From Prevotella sp. (GTDB lineage: Bacteria > Bacteroidota > Bacteroidia > Bacteroidales > Bacteroidaceae), in contig JAFTGH010000051.1 of the NCBI GenBank assembly GCA_017458005.1, positions 1 through 47,962 of the forward strand: a DNA stretch of 47,962 bases, in the 5' to 3' direction. How positions within the stretch are numbered: the stretch's first letter is position 1; the number at the start of each line of letters is the position of its first letter. Positions 22,880 to 32,794 of this stretch are shown piece by piece. Position numbers and translations under genes: made by a program. The notes beneath the pieces are model-generated. The model searched no databases, was not told the DNA's origin, and was given only the letters and a program-made list of their open reading frames with translations.

Positions 22880-25423
22880 ATGAAGAAACTACTATCCGTA
22901 CCACCTAATTTGGTGGAATGCTTTCACGAGATAACAGGATTGAGCAGGGATGAGTTTTTCTGTACCTGCGACCCGATAGGTCATCGACTGGGTTCAGGTG
23001 GAGGTACCACATGGCTCCTGCAACAGGCTGCCAGTTGGTTGGGCGAAGAGCGTAGTATCATTCTTCATGCAGGAGGACAGAGTAAGCGTCTACCCTCCTA
23101 TGCCGTCAGCGGTAAGATACTGGCTCCAGTCCCAGTGTTCCGATGGGAGCGGGGACAACGACTATCCCAGACACTGCTGGACTTGCAGTTGCCACTTTAT
23201 GAGCGGATGATGGAGGCTGCCCCAGAGCGGTTGCGTACCATGATAGTCAGTGGGGATGTGTATATCCGTGCCGCAGAGCGTATCGGACAGATTCCTGATG
23301 CCGATGTGGTGTGCTATGGCTTATGGCTCGATGCCTCTATAGCCAAGGACCATGGAGTGTTCGTGAGTGACCGGCGTACACCGAACATCTTGAAGATGAT
23401 GTTGCAAAAGCCCAGTGTGGAGAAACTCTCTGAACTACTGAAAGACCATTTCTATCTGACTGACATCGGAATATGGCTATTGAGTGACCGTGCCTTGGAA
23501 CTCTTGAAGAAACGGAGCATGACATCTGGCGGTATCAAAGAATATGACCTATATAGTGAGTTCGGTTGTACTTTAGGCACTCATCCCACGATCGACGATC
23601 CGGAACTGCATGAACTGACGGTCGCCATCGTTCCCCTGCCTGGAGGAGAGTTCTATCATTTCGGCACCTCTAGGGAGATGATTTCCTCGACATTGGCGAT
23701 ACAGAATATCGTCAATGACCAACGGGAGATCATGCACCATGACAAGAAACCGCATCCCTCTATCTTTACGCAGAATGCGATTACCCATTATCCGTTTACC
23801 TCGGAGAACACGAATATTTGGATTGAGAACAGTTATGTGGGTCCTCGTTGGCAATTGACGCATGACAATGTCGTGACAGGAGTGCCGGAGAATGACTGGG
23901 AGTTGCGTCTGGAGCCAGGAGAGTGTATTGATGTCGTACCAGTAGGGGAGAAAGACTATGAGGTGCGCCGTTATAGGATTGACGAGCCTGTAAATAGTAA
24001 CGAACTCGCTGAGCGTGCCAACCTCAGACGACTGTTTGCCCAACGGAAGGCTTTCCGTAATGAGAACTGGAGCGCGATGGCGAAGAACTGGCAGCATAGT
24101 GTGTTCTATCAACTGGATTTGGACGATGCCGCCAAGGAGTTTGAGCAGATGAAGGTGGCAATGCCTCCAGTGCTCCCTGAGGACGCGCCTCTGTTGACTC
24201 GTATCCATGATGCGATGTTCCGTAACGACCAGCAACGTGCCTTCTCCTTGTTGAGAGAGGGGCTGACAGATGGAGTGCTTGCCGAGAAACAGTCGCCACG
24301 GCTGTCTGTCTACCAAGACCAAATCGTATGGGGACGTTCTCCTGTGCGCATTGACTTGGCAGGTGGTTGGACAGATACCCCCCCATATTGTCTGATGGAA
24401 GGCGGCAGCGTGGTGAATATCGCCATAGAGTTGAACGGACAGCCCCCCTTGCAGGCATACGTCAAGCCGTCGAGGGATTTCCGTATCGTGCTACGTAGTA
24501 TTGACCTTGGCGCCTCGGAGATGGTGGAGACTTATGAGCAGTTAGGCGATTTTATGCATGTAGGCTCTCCTTTCAGCATTCCCAAGGCGGCTCTCGCCCT
24601 GGCGGGATTCCTGCCGCAGTTCTCAGTAGAGAGGTATCCGTCGCTCAAGGAGCAGTTGGAGGCTTTCGGCTGTGGCATCGAACTGACTCTGTTGTCGGCA
24701 ATCCCTGCGGGGAGTGGACTGGGTACCAGTAGTATTCTCGCTGCTACCGTATTAGGTGCCGTCAGCGACTTCTGTTCTCTTGCCTGGGACAAGAACGAGA
24801 TAGGCAAGCGTACTTTGGTGCTGGAACAGTTGTTGACGACAGGTGGAGGCTGGCAAGACCAGTTCGGTGGCGTGTTGGGTGGTGTGAAACTGTTGGAGAC
24901 CACCCGTGGTTTCCAACAGAACCCCGTGGTTCGTTGGTTGCCTGATGACATCTTCACCCAACCCGAGTACCAGTCCTGTCATTTGCTTTATTATACTGGT
25001 ATTACCCGCACGGCAAAGAAGATTCTTGCGGAGATCGTGCGCCGTATGTTCCTCAACCAGCATGAGCAGTTGTTGCAACTGCGTGCCATGAAGGCACATT
25101 CGATAGACTTGTACGAGGCGATACAACGGCATGACTTCGTGGAGATGGGACGGCTGATCCGTAAGACATGGCAGCAGAACCAGTTGATAGATAGTGGTAC
25201 CAATCCTGACAGCGTACGTCGTATCACGGATATGATTGACGATCTGTGTCTAGGCTATAAATTGCCAGGAGCAGGTGGTGGCGGCTATCTGTATATGGTG
25301 GCAAAAGACCCGGAGGCGGCAGCCCGTATCAAGCAAACTATTCTGCAGCATGAGCAGAACCCCAATGCCCGCTTCGTGGATATGTCACTGAGTAAGAAAG
25401 GACTGCAGATCAGTAGGAGTTGA
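22880..25423 (+). CDS. fkp: Bifunctional fucokinase / fucose-1-phosphate guanylyltransferase
   Basis: This 847-residue bifunctional enzyme phosphorylates L-fucose and converts fucose-1-phosphate to GDP-fucose for glycan and glycoprotein decoration. The N-terminal half is the pyrophosphorylase (RLGSGGGTTWLL, HAGGQSKRLPSYAVSGK). The C-terminal half is a GHMP kinase with DLAGGWTDTPPY, PAGSGLGTSS (the ATP loop) and LPGAGGGGYLY. It is about 100 residues shorter than the Bacteroides fragilis enzyme, but all motifs that I can identify are present. It follows the YfhO-like gene by 18 bp and precedes the GSCFA gene by 35 bp. Confidence 0.92.
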   Translation: MKKLLSVPPNLVECFHEITGLSRDEFFCTCDPIGHRLGSGGGTTWLLQQAASWLGEERSIILHAGGQSKRLPSYAVSGKILAPVPVFRWERGQRLSQTLLDLQLPLYERMMEAAPERLRTMIVSGDVYIRAAERIGQIPDADVVCYGLWLDASIAKDHGVFVSDRRTPNILKMMLQKPSVEKLSELLKDHFYLTDIGIWLLSDRALELLKKRSMTSGGIKEYDLYSEFGCTLGTHPTIDDPELHELTVAIVPLPGGEFYHFGTSREMISSTLAIQNIVNDQREIMHHDKKPHPSIFTQNAITHYPFTSENTNIWIENSYVGPRWQLTHDNVVTGVPENDWELRLEPGECIDVVPVGEKDYEVRRYRIDEPVNSNELAERANLRRLFAQRKAFRNENWSAMAKNWQHSVFYQLDLDDAAKEFEQMKVAMPPVLPEDAPLLTRIHDAMFRNDQQRAFSLLREGLTDGVLAEKQSPRLSVYQDQIVWGRSPVRIDLAGGWTDTPPYCLMEGGSVVNIAIELNGQPPLQAYVKPSRDFRIVLRSIDLGASEMVETYEQLGDFMHVGSPFSIPKAALALAGFLPQFSVERYPSLKEQLEAFGCGIELTLLSAIPAGSGLGTSSILAATVLGAVSDFCSLAWDKNEIGKRTLVLEQLLTTGGGWQDQFGGVLGGVKLLETTRGFQQNPVVRWLPDDIFTQPEYQSCHLLYYTGITRTAKKILAEIVRRMFLNQHEQLLQLRAMKAHSIDLYEAIQRHDFVEMGRLIRKTWQQNQLIDSGTNPDSVRRITDMIDDLCLGYKLPGAGGGGYLYMVAKDPEAAARIKQTILQHEQNPNARFVDMSLSKKGLQISRS

Positions 25424-25458
25424 TGATGTCAGATGTATGATGTAAGAAGGATGATGTG

Positions 25459-26256
25459 ATGGAGTTTAGAACTGTTGTTGATATTCCGAAGTCGGCTTTC
25501 CAGATAGAACCCTGCGAGCAGATGCTGTTAGTGGGCTCTTGTTTTGCCGACCATATCGGTCGTCGCTTCGTGGAAGATAAGTTTCAGGCTGTCGTCAATC
25601 CCTTCGGGGTGATGTATAACCCAGCCTCTATCCTCCATACTATCCAACGGGTGGAGACGGCTCCCCGTGTCGTGTTCCTGACCTTAGGCACGAACCATGT
25701 CTATCGTCTGAAGGAGACGGGAGAGATCGTGGACAATTGTGAGAAACGCCCCCACAACCTCTTCCAGGAAGAGGAACTGACGGTGATGGAGTGTGCCGAC
25801 TATCTGCGGCAAGCGGTGGAACTCCTCAAGGAGCGTAACCCCGAGGTGCAGGCGGTGCTGACGGTCAGCCCTATCCGTTATCGCAAGTATGGTTTCCATG
25901 GCAGCCAGTTGTCAAAAGCGACCTTGTTGCTTGCCGCCCATCAACTGATGGGGGTAGAGGGGGTGTCCTATTTCCCTGCCTATGAGATAGTCAATGATGA
26001 GTTGCGGGACTATCGTTTCTATGCCGCCGATATGCTGCATCCCTCCGAGCAGGCAGTAGACTATATCTGGGAACGGCTCTCCGAGACCTATTTCAGTGAG
26101 GCGACAAAGCGGTTCCTGATGGAGTGGCATCCCATCAAACAGGCATTGGAGCACAAGCCTTTCCACCCTTATTCTGCCGATTACAAGGCTTTCATGGATA
26201 AAACTATGTTAAAAGTGACCGAGTTACAAAAGAAATATCCTACCTTTGTACTATGA
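25459..26256 (+). CDS. GSCFA-domain protein
   Basis: This 265-residue protein belongs to the GSCFA family, named after its N-terminal motif, present here as VGSCFADHIG (26-35). The fold is related to SGNH/GDSL hydrolases: Ser in GSCF is the likely nucleophile and HPSEQAVDY near 195 provides the Asp/His block. Substrates are unknown; glycan or lipid deacylation is plausible. The start at ATG 25459 follows a GTG at 25456. The gap before it is made of GATGAT/GATGT words. Its TGA overlaps the start of murF-alr in ATGA, showing translational coupling with peptidoglycan synthesis. Confidence 0.88.
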   Translation: MEFRTVVDIPKSAFQIEPCEQMLLVGSCFADHIGRRFVEDKFQAVVNPFGVMYNPASILHTIQRVETAPRVVFLTLGTNHVYRLKETGEIVDNCEKRPHNLFQEEELTVMECADYLRQAVELLKERNPEVQAVLTVSPIRYRKYGFHGSQLSKATLLLAAHQLMGVEGVSYFPAYEIVNDELRDYRFYAADMLHPSEQAVDYIWERLSETYFSEATKRFLMEWHPIKQALEHKPFHPYSADYKAFMDKTMLKVTELQKKYPTFVL

Positions 26257-28760
26257 TTTACACAATTGAGAAGATAACGACGCTCATTGGAGCGCGTCGC
26301 ATCGGCTCTGCTGATGCGAGAATAGGATGGCTGTTGACCGACAGTCGTTCTTTGTGTTTCCCTGAGGAGACCCTGTTTTTCGCCTTACGCTCTCAGCGTA
26401 ATGACGGACATAAGTATATTGACGACCTGTATCGCCGTGGAGTAAGAAACTTTGTGGTAAGCCAGGAAGGCGTTAAGGAGTTAAGGAGTCAGAGCGCGAA
26501 GCCGATGGAGGATGCCAACTTCCTCATCGTCCCCTCTCCTTTAGAGGCACTGCAACGCCTTGCCGAGCGTCATCGTGACGAGTTCGACATTCCCGTGGTG
26601 GGTATCACGGGCTCAAATGGCAAGACGATGGTCAAGGAATGGCTGTTCCAATTGTTGTCGCCCCAGATGGTGGTGACCCGCTCGCCCCGTAGTTATAACT
26701 CGCAGATTGGTGTGCCTCTCTCCGTATGGCTCTTGGACGAGCAGACGGAGGTGGGTGTCTTCGAGGCGGGCATCAGTGAACCGGGTGAGATGCAGTCGCT
26801 GCATGACATCATCCAGCCTACCATTGGTGTGCTGACCTCCTTAGGGAATGCCCATCAGAAGAATTTCCGCTCGCTGGACGAGAAATGCATGGAGAAACTG
26901 CAACTCTTCCATGGAGCGAAGGTGATAGCCTATGATAGCGATAACGACGCCATCAGCCGTTGCATCCGACGTTCTGGCTATAAGGGCGAGAAGATAGGAT
27001 GGAGCCGTGAGAACCAGTCTGCGCCATTGTTTATCTCTGGTATATCTAGTTCTCCTAGTTCTCCTAGTATTACTAGTCCTACTAGGATTTCCTATACCTA
27101 TCAAGGTGTCCGTGCGGAATACCACCTCCCGTTTATCGATGAGGCTTCGGTAGAGTGCTCTTTTGCCTGTGCCGCCATCGCCCTTTACCTCGGTGTGACT
27201 CCAGCGGATCTGGATGCCCGTATGGCGAAGTTGGAGCCTGTCGCAATGCGTCTGGAGGTCAAGGAGGGACAGCATGGCTGTACCCTCATCAACGACTCCT
27301 ATAACTCAGATGTCAACTCCTTGGATATCGCCCTCGACTTCATGAATCGCCGTCCAGACCCTCGTGGTCGTCGGCATACCCTGATACTCAGTGATATCCA
27401 GCAGACGGGAATGGAGAAGGCAGCGCTTTATCAGGAGGTCAGCGACCTGTGCTTGAAGCGTGGCATCGACCGTCTAATAGGTATCGGCACCTCTATCCAG
27501 CGGCATGCCGAGGTGATAGCCGTTGCCGATAAGGCGTTCTTCCCCAGCGTCGAGCAGTTTGTGGCAAGCGATTTGTTCCGTAGTCTGCATGACGAGGTGA
27601 TTCTCCTGAAAGGTGCCCGTGTCTTCGGTTTCGACCATCTGACGGAACTGCTGGAGCAGAAAGTGCATGAGACGATTCTGGAAGTCAACCTTAATGCGGT
27701 GGTGGATAACCTTAATTTCTACCGCTCGTTCCTCAAGCCAGAGACGAAGTTGGTGTGCATGGTTAAGGCGGATGCCTATGGCGCTGGTGCTATCGAGGTG
27801 GCAAAGACACTGCAGGACCATCGTGTCGACTATCTTGCGGTCGCTGTCGCCGATGAGGGAGTGACCCTCCGTCGCAACGGCATCACCCAGAATATCATGA
27901 TTATGAATCCTGAGATGACTGCCTTCAAGACGATGTTCGACTACGACCTGGAGCCTGAGGTCTATTCCTTCCGACTGATGGATGCGTTGATCCATGCGGC
28001 GGAGAAGGAGGGTATCACAGGATGGCCCGTACATATCAAACTCGATACGGGGATGCATCGTCTCGGCTTCGACCCGGAGAAAGATATCGATGAGGTGATC
28101 GACCGACTGAAACGGCAGAATGCCATCATTCCCCGTTCGGTATTCTCCCATTTCGTGGGCTCCGATAGTGATGACTTCGACAATTTCTCCTCGATGCAGT
28201 TCGAGAAATTCGATGTGGCAAGCAAGAAACTGCAGGCTGCCTTCTCACATAAGATACTGCGGCATATGGATAACTCCGCAGCCATCGAGCACTTCCCAGA
28301 GCGACAGATGGATATGTGTCGCCTCGGACTGGGACTCTATGGTGTCGATCCTCGTGACAACCGCATGCTGCATACTGTCAGCACCCTCAAGACCACCATC
28401 CTGCAACTCCGTCATGTTCCCAAGGAGGAGACAGTGGGCTATAGCCGTAAGGGCATCCTGACTCGTGACTCTGTCATTGCCGCTATCCCTATCGGCTATG
28501 CCGACGGACTGAACCGCCACTTGGGACGTGGCGCCTGCTATTGTCTGGTCAACGGCAAGAAAGCGCCCTATGTGGGTAATATCTGCATGGACGTGGCGAT
28601 GATTGACGTGACGGATATCGACTGTCGGGAGGGTGACAGCGTGGAGATTTTCGGTGAGCATCTCCCCGTGACCGTCCTCTCGGATATCCTCGACACCATC
28701 CCCTACGAGGTGCTGACAGGTGTCAGCAACCGTGTGAAAAAAATATACTATCAGGATTGA
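26253..28760 (+). CDS. murF-alr: MurF-alanine racemase fusion
   Basis: This 835-residue fusion is typical of Bacteroidetes. Residues 1-460 are MurF, which adds D-Ala-D-Ala to UDP-MurNAc-tripeptide: the ATP loop is GITGSNGKT (117-125), and NDSYNSDVNS follows later. Residues 465-835 are the PLP-dependent alanine racemase, which supplies D-alanine: Lys505 in VKADAYGAG binds PLP, and IPIGYADGLNR carries the second-site motif. Two low-complexity inserts are encoded by simple repeats: GTTAAGGAG words at about 26473-26490 and CTAGTTCTC words at 27045-27087 (SSSPSSPSITSP). Both are in frame and lie in MurF. The stop codon is inside a hairpin. Confidence 0.95.
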   Translation: MIYTIEKITTLIGARRIGSADARIGWLLTDSRSLCFPEETLFFALRSQRNDGHKYIDDLYRRGVRNFVVSQEGVKELRSQSAKPMEDANFLIVPSPLEALQRLAERHRDEFDIPVVGITGSNGKTMVKEWLFQLLSPQMVVTRSPRSYNSQIGVPLSVWLLDEQTEVGVFEAGISEPGEMQSLHDIIQPTIGVLTSLGNAHQKNFRSLDEKCMEKLQLFHGAKVIAYDSDNDAISRCIRRSGYKGEKIGWSRENQSAPLFISGISSSPSSPSITSPTRISYTYQGVRAEYHLPFIDEASVECSFACAAIALYLGVTPADLDARMAKLEPVAMRLEVKEGQHGCTLINDSYNSDVNSLDIALDFMNRRPDPRGRRHTLILSDIQQTGMEKAALYQEVSDLCLKRGIDRLIGIGTSIQRHAEVIAVADKAFFPSVEQFVASDLFRSLHDEVILLKGARVFGFDHLTELLEQKVHETILEVNLNAVVDNLNFYRSFLKPETKLVCMVKADAYGAGAIEVAKTLQDHRVDYLAVAVADEGVTLRRNGITQNIMIMNPEMTAFKTMFDYDLEPEVYSFRLMDALIHAAEKEGITGWPVHIKLDTGMHRLGFDPEKDIDEVIDRLKRQNAIIPRSVFSHFVGSDSDDFDNFSSMQFEKFDVASKKLQAAFSHKILRHMDNSAAIEHFPERQMDMCRLGLGLYGVDPRDNRMLHTVSTLKTTILQLRHVPKEETVGYSRKGILTRDSVIAAIPIGYADGLNRHLGRGACYCLVNGKKAPYVGNICMDVAMIDVTDIDCREGDSVEIFGEHLPVTVLSDILDTIPYEVLTGVSNRVKKIYYQD

Positions 28761-28814
28761 TACGACAATCCTGATAGTAAAAAGTGGCATCTCCGAAGAA
28801 ATGCCACTTTTTTT
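28747..28814. terminator. Two tandem hairpins serving converging genes
   Basis: The first hairpin has perfect 13-bp arms ACTATCAGGATTG (28747-28759) and 28766-28778 around a 6-base loop. It contains the murF-alr stop codon, and on the - strand it is followed by a T-run. The second pairs AAAGTGGCAT (28781-28790) with ATGCCACTTT (28801-28810), followed by T on the + strand and by T on the - strand. Together they can end transcription from both sides. Confidence 0.85.
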
Positions 28815-28824
28815 ACATTTTGTC

Positions 28825-30813
28825 CTATTTCGTTATACGGTAGATGCGGAATGACATGGGAGGCAGGTTGTCGTTGAGGACGGCTTGTTTCTTGTCTGCC
28901 GTGTAATTCACAGAACCTGCTTTTGGTGTAATCAGTTCTGGTTTACAGATAGAGTTCTCGTCATCCATGCCATCGTGGCAGAGGGTCAGCGTCTTTGCGG
29001 TACCGCCAACCTTGATGTCGGAAAGACGGAAGGTGACGGTCTGTTGCTGCTTTGTGGTGTTTGCCACCTTGATGATAACCTCCCCTGTCTTGCTGTCATA
29101 AGCGGCACTGGCGAAAAGCCCATTCTGTCCTGGCTGGTTTGCGACAGGTTTCTTGTCCATGGTCAGTGAGAGTACATTCGTACCAGCATTAGTAGCATAC
29201 ATCTGCTGTACGTAATAACTGACGGTCTTGAACATGTCCGTGTTGTCGTACCATATCTGGTCTGGACGCCACTGCCAGCCGTCAACATGGGCGAAGAGAG
29301 GGGCAGGGGTGGTCATGTGGACAATATCAGCGTTGCGCTCGAAGCCAGTCATAAATGCCGCCTCCAAGATAGCCGCCTCATAGTGGTTCCATTTCTTGCC
29401 TTTGCCATGACAGGCATACTCACCGGCAAAGACCTTCGAACCCTTGCGATCGTAGGAGTCATAGCGTAATCCATGGGTGAGGAACCATTCCTCGTCACGG
29501 TAGTAATGCTCGTCGACAAGGTCGGCTTTTTGTGCTTTCATCGCCTTCCAACCGTCCTCGAAACGGAAGGTGTTGTCAGGTACATCTTCTGGCACGGGAC
29601 CACTAGTGCCTACAATCTTAATATCAGGATATTTGGCGCGGATGGCAGCCACAAAGGGTTTCAGACGCTCGTAGTAGAACTCTCCCCACTGCTCGTTCCC
29701 CACACCGATATATTTCATGTTGAAGGGAGCGGGATGTCCCATGTCAGCACGGATTTTTCCCCATTTGCTGTCTACGGGTCCATTGGCAAACTCAATGAGG
29801 TCAAGACAGTCGTTGATATAGGGCTGCAACTCATCGATGGCAACATGTGCCTTCTCGTCTTCCCAGTTCTGGTACTGACAGGCGAGACCTACACTGAGGA
29901 TGGGTAGCGGTTCAGCGCCAATATCCTCAGAAAGTTGGAAGAACTCAAAGAAACCAAGTCCGTAACTCTGATAGTAGTCGGGATAGTAGCGGTAGTCGAA
30001 GGTGTGCTCCCAACGGTTGCCGTTCAGCGGACGGTTCTCCACGGGACCCAGTGTGTTCTTCCATTGGTAGCGGGTTGCAAGGTCGGTACCCTCAACGATA
30101 CAACCACCGGGGAAGCGGAAGATGCCCGGTTTCAGGTCGGCAAGAGCCTGCGCGAGGTCACGGCGCATACCGTTCTCACGGTTCTTGAATGTGTTGACAG
30201 GGAAGAGGGAGATATGTTCCAGTGCCACGCTGTTAGTACCTTTCAGGAAGATGCGCAGTTTCGCCTGTTTGTCAGTCTTGGGGGAGGTCAGCGTGATGGT
30301 GTATTTCTTCCAGTCAGTAGATGTGATGTTGAGTTCCTGCTCTACAAACTCCTGTTTCTCGTCCATCGAGTTCTCATCAATCAGTTGGACACGGATGGCG
30401 GCATCGCCTTTTGGTGCCTTAGCCCATACAGAGAAGCGGTATGCCTCTCCCTTCTCGACACCGATACCGAAATAGCCTTCGTTGACAAGTCCGGAGCGAC
30501 GCTCTTTGTGCCCAGGGTCGGAGAGGACGATATAGTGGGGGCAACGCTCAAAGGGGCCATCATCCATGATGTCGATACAACCAAAAGTCTGCCATCCCAT
30601 CAAGGCCTGTGGGAACTCAAAAGAGCGGTTCTTGATGAGTTCGCCATATAAGCCGCCGTCAGCGGCATAGTTGATATCCTCGAAAAAGATACCGTACATA
30701 GTCGACTGGATAGGTGCTCCTAGTTTTTTGGTATTCACGTCCATGGTGCTCTGACCATAGGATGCCATTGCTAATGACAAGGCAAAAGCGCAGGTTAATA
30801 GTTTCTTTGTCAT
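28825..30813 (-). CDS. GH51 alpha-L-arabinofuranosidase, secreted
   Basis: This 662-residue glycosidase releases L-arabinose from arabinoxylan and arabinan side chains. A signal peptide (KKLLTCAFALSLAMASYG) sends it to the periplasm or beyond. The domains fit GH51: a carbohydrate-binding/jelly-roll insert (about 85-205), then the TIM barrel with acid/base Glu in GVGNEQWGEF and nucleophile Glu in FAGEYACHG, then a C-terminal beta domain. It is divergent from the sugar symporter gene, which would import the released pentose. Its own promoter lies at 30880-30849. No SusC/D pair is visible in the window. Confidence 0.93.
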   Translation of the reverse strand: MTKKLLTCAFALSLAMASYGQSTMDVNTKKLGAPIQSTMYGIFFEDINYAADGGLYGELIKNRSFEFPQALMGWQTFGCIDIMDDGPFERCPHYIVLSDPGHKERRSGLVNEGYFGIGVEKGEAYRFSVWAKAPKGDAAIRVQLIDENSMDEKQEFVEQELNITSTDWKKYTITLTSPKTDKQAKLRIFLKGTNSVALEHISLFPVNTFKNRENGMRRDLAQALADLKPGIFRFPGGCIVEGTDLATRYQWKNTLGPVENRPLNGNRWEHTFDYRYYPDYYQSYGLGFFEFFQLSEDIGAEPLPILSVGLACQYQNWEDEKAHVAIDELQPYINDCLDLIEFANGPVDSKWGKIRADMGHPAPFNMKYIGVGNEQWGEFYYERLKPFVAAIRAKYPDIKIVGTSGPVPEDVPDNTFRFEDGWKAMKAQKADLVDEHYYRDEEWFLTHGLRYDSYDRKGSKVFAGEYACHGKGKKWNHYEAAILEAAFMTGFERNADIVHMTTPAPLFAHVDGWQWRPDQIWYDNTDMFKTVSYYVQQMYATNAGTNVLSLTMDKKPVANQPGQNGLFASAAYDSKTGEVIIKVANTTKQQQTVTFRLSDIKVGGTAKTLTLCHDGMDDENSICKPELITPKAGSVNYTADKKQAVLNDNLPPMSFRIYRITK

Positions 30814-30848
30814 GTTGAGTATGTTTTGTAGTTATACGTTTCTTCCGA

Positions 30849-30880
30849 CAAAATTAGTTAAAAAGTCAGAGAATAGCAAA
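30849..30880 (-). promoter_or_regulatory. Promoter of the GH51 gene
   Basis: Read on the - strand, TTTG (30880-30877) and TAATTTTG (30856-30849) are separated by 20 bp. Transcription would begin near 30844, about 30 bases before the start codon. Confidence 0.65.
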
Positions 30881-30899
30881 GGATTAGCGAAAAAAGCAT

Positions 30900-30907
30900 T
30901 ACTTTTG
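30900..30907 (+). promoter_or_regulatory. -7 element of the sugar symporter gene
   Basis: TACTTTTG matches TAnnTTTG. No good -33 word is seen 19-21 bp upstream, which may mean that an activator is needed. The leader to ATG 30951 would be about 40 bases. Confidence 0.5.
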
Positions 30908-30950
30908 TATTTAATTAAGAAAAGAATAACATAATTGAATTTAAAGAACA

Positions 30951-32420
30951 ATGGAACAGACACAATCAGGTAGCAAGTCCTACCTATTCTCAATCGTGTT
31001 AGTAGCCGTGTTAGGTGGTTTGCTTTTCGGTTACGACACAGCGGTGATCTCTGGTGCGGAGAAGGGACTACAGGCTTTCTTCATGGAAGCGAAAGATTTT
31101 GCCTATACGGACGGTTGGCATGGCTTTACGTCTGCATCCGCTTTGATAGGATGTATCATTGGCTCTGCTTTGTCGGGACTACTTGCCACCCGCTTAGGGC
31201 GCAAGAAGTCGCTGATCATCGCAGGCTTACTGTTTTTCATCTCTGCATTGGGCTCCATGGAGCCGGAGTTCCTGTTCTTTGAGCATGGTGCACCATCTTA
31301 CTCACTGTTGATCATGTTTAACATCTATCGTGTCATCGGTGGTGTTGGTGTGGGTCTTGCCTCTGCTATCTGCCCGATGTATATCGGTGAGGTGGCTCCC
31401 TCGAATATCCGTGGTATGCTGGTGAGTTGGAACCAGTTCGCCATCATTTTCGGTCAGTTGGTGGTTTACTTCGTCAATTTCTTCATTCTGGGTGATCATA
31501 TTCAGCCACTCGTAGAGGAGATGGGAAAAGGTATCGCAGCCATCAATCCCGCAGCCCAGTGGACAGTGACCACAGGTTGGCGTTATATGTTCGGAAGCGA
31601 GGCTGTGCCAGCAGGACTCTTCGCCCTGTTGATCTGTTTCGTGCCTGAGACCCCGCGTTATCTTGTCTCCATTGGGAATGACGAGCGGGCATTGGGTATC
31701 CTGTCGAAGATTAACGGTGCTGCGAAAGCAACCCAGATTCTGCAGGAGATCAAGGACACCATGGTGGTGAAGACCGAGAAGTTGATGACCTATGGTGCCA
31801 TGTGTATCTTTGTAGGTATCATGCTGAGTGTGTTCCAACAGGCAGTAGGTATCAATGCCGTACTTTATTACGCTCCACGTATCTTTGGTGATATGGGCAT
31901 GGACGACCCGATGATGTTAACAGTCTTCATGGGTATCATCAATATCTCGTTTACACTCGTGGCTGTGTTTACCGTCGAGAAATGGGGACGCAAGCCTTTG
32001 CTAATATGGGGCTCATTAGGAATGGCCCTTGGAGCCTTTGGAGTTGCTATTACCTTCGGCAATGAGAGTCTGGCATTGGTTACTGCCGCCTCTCTGTTGG
32101 TATACTCCGCCTCCTTTATGTTCTCATGGGGACCTATCACTTGGGTACTCATCGCCGAGATTTTCCCCAATACCATTCGTGGAGCCGCTGTTGCCATTGC
32201 AGTCGCTTTCCAGTGGATTTTCAATTTCATTGTCAGTTCCACTTTCGTGCCGATGTTCAACATGCACCTGACAGAGGGTGATGACTTCGGACACTGGTTT
32301 ACCTACGGACTCTATGGCTTGATCTGTGTGATTGCCGCTCTCTTTGTCTGGAAACTTGTTCCAGAGACCAAAGGCAAGACACTGGAGGATATGACAAAAC
32401 TGTGGAAGAAACAATCATAA
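30951..32420 (+). CDS. Sugar-proton symporter of the MFS sugar porter family (XylE-like)
   Basis: This 489-residue inner-membrane transporter has 12 predicted helices. Sugar porter signatures are all present: GGLLFGYDTAVISG in helix 1, RLGRKKSL after helix 2, PMYIGEVAPSNIRG after helix 4, VPETPRYL before the central loop, QQAVGINAVLYYAPRIF in helix 7, EKWGRKPLL, and VPETKGKTLEDM at the C-terminus. It is closest in style to xylose/arabinose-proton symporters. Together with the divergent arabinofuranosidase gene, it suggests uptake of arabinose or xylose. Sugar specificity cannot be read from sequence alone. The REC-only regulator starts four bases downstream. Confidence 0.9.
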   Translation: MEQTQSGSKSYLFSIVLVAVLGGLLFGYDTAVISGAEKGLQAFFMEAKDFAYTDGWHGFTSASALIGCIIGSALSGLLATRLGRKKSLIIAGLLFFISALGSMEPEFLFFEHGAPSYSLLIMFNIYRVIGGVGVGLASAICPMYIGEVAPSNIRGMLVSWNQFAIIFGQLVVYFVNFFILGDHIQPLVEEMGKGIAAINPAAQWTVTTGWRYMFGSEAVPAGLFALLICFVPETPRYLVSIGNDERALGILSKINGAAKATQILQEIKDTMVVKTEKLMTYGAMCIFVGIMLSVFQQAVGINAVLYYAPRIFGDMGMDDPMMLTVFMGIINISFTLVAVFTVEKWGRKPLLIWGSLGMALGAFGVAITFGNESLALVTAASLLVYSASFMFSWGPITWVLIAEIFPNTIRGAAVAIAVAFQWIFNFIVSSTFVPMFNMHLTEGDDFGHWFTYGLYGLICVIAALFVWKLVPETKGKTLEDMTKLWKKQS

Positions 32421-32424
32421 GGAT

Positions 32425-32775
32425 ATGAAGACGATATTGATAGCAGAAGATAACGACAGCAACTATATGTTGATGACGTATATCTTGAAGAACCATTATG
32501 CGTTCACCCGTGCCCGTAATGGACAGGAGGCTGTGGAAAAGGCGGAGTCGGAGAAACCCGATCTGATTTTCATGGACTTGAAGATGCCCGTCCTAGACGG
32601 ATTGGAGGCGACTCGCCAGATCAAGGAGCGTATGCCGGCGCTCCCCATTATCGCCTTAACGGCAAATGCCTTCGATACCGACCGTGAGGCGGCATTGCAG
32701 GCAGGATGTGACGATTTCCTGTCAAAGCCTGTCAGCGGTCAGAAATGTTTGGAGGCAATAGCGAAGTATATATAA
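32425..32775 (+). CDS. Stand-alone receiver-domain response regulator
   Basis: This 116-residue protein consists of one REC domain and nothing else: acidic pocket AEDN (7-10), phosphoacceptor Asp51 in IFMDLKMP, conserved Thr in IALTANAF and Lys in FLSKPVSG. The sequence resembles receiver domains split from hybrid histidine kinases. It starts four bases after the symporter stop codon, so the two are co-transcribed, which hints at a link between sugar uptake and signalling. The partner kinase is not in the window. It converges with tadA across a 19-bp gap without terminator. Confidence 0.88.
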   Translation: MKTILIAEDNDSNYMLMTYILKNHYAFTRARNGQEAVEKAESEKPDLIFMDLKMPVLDGLEATRQIKERMPALPIIALTANAFDTDREAALQAGCDDFLSKPVSGQKCLEAIAKYI

Positions 32776-32794
32776 ATAAGGTATAGGGGGAATG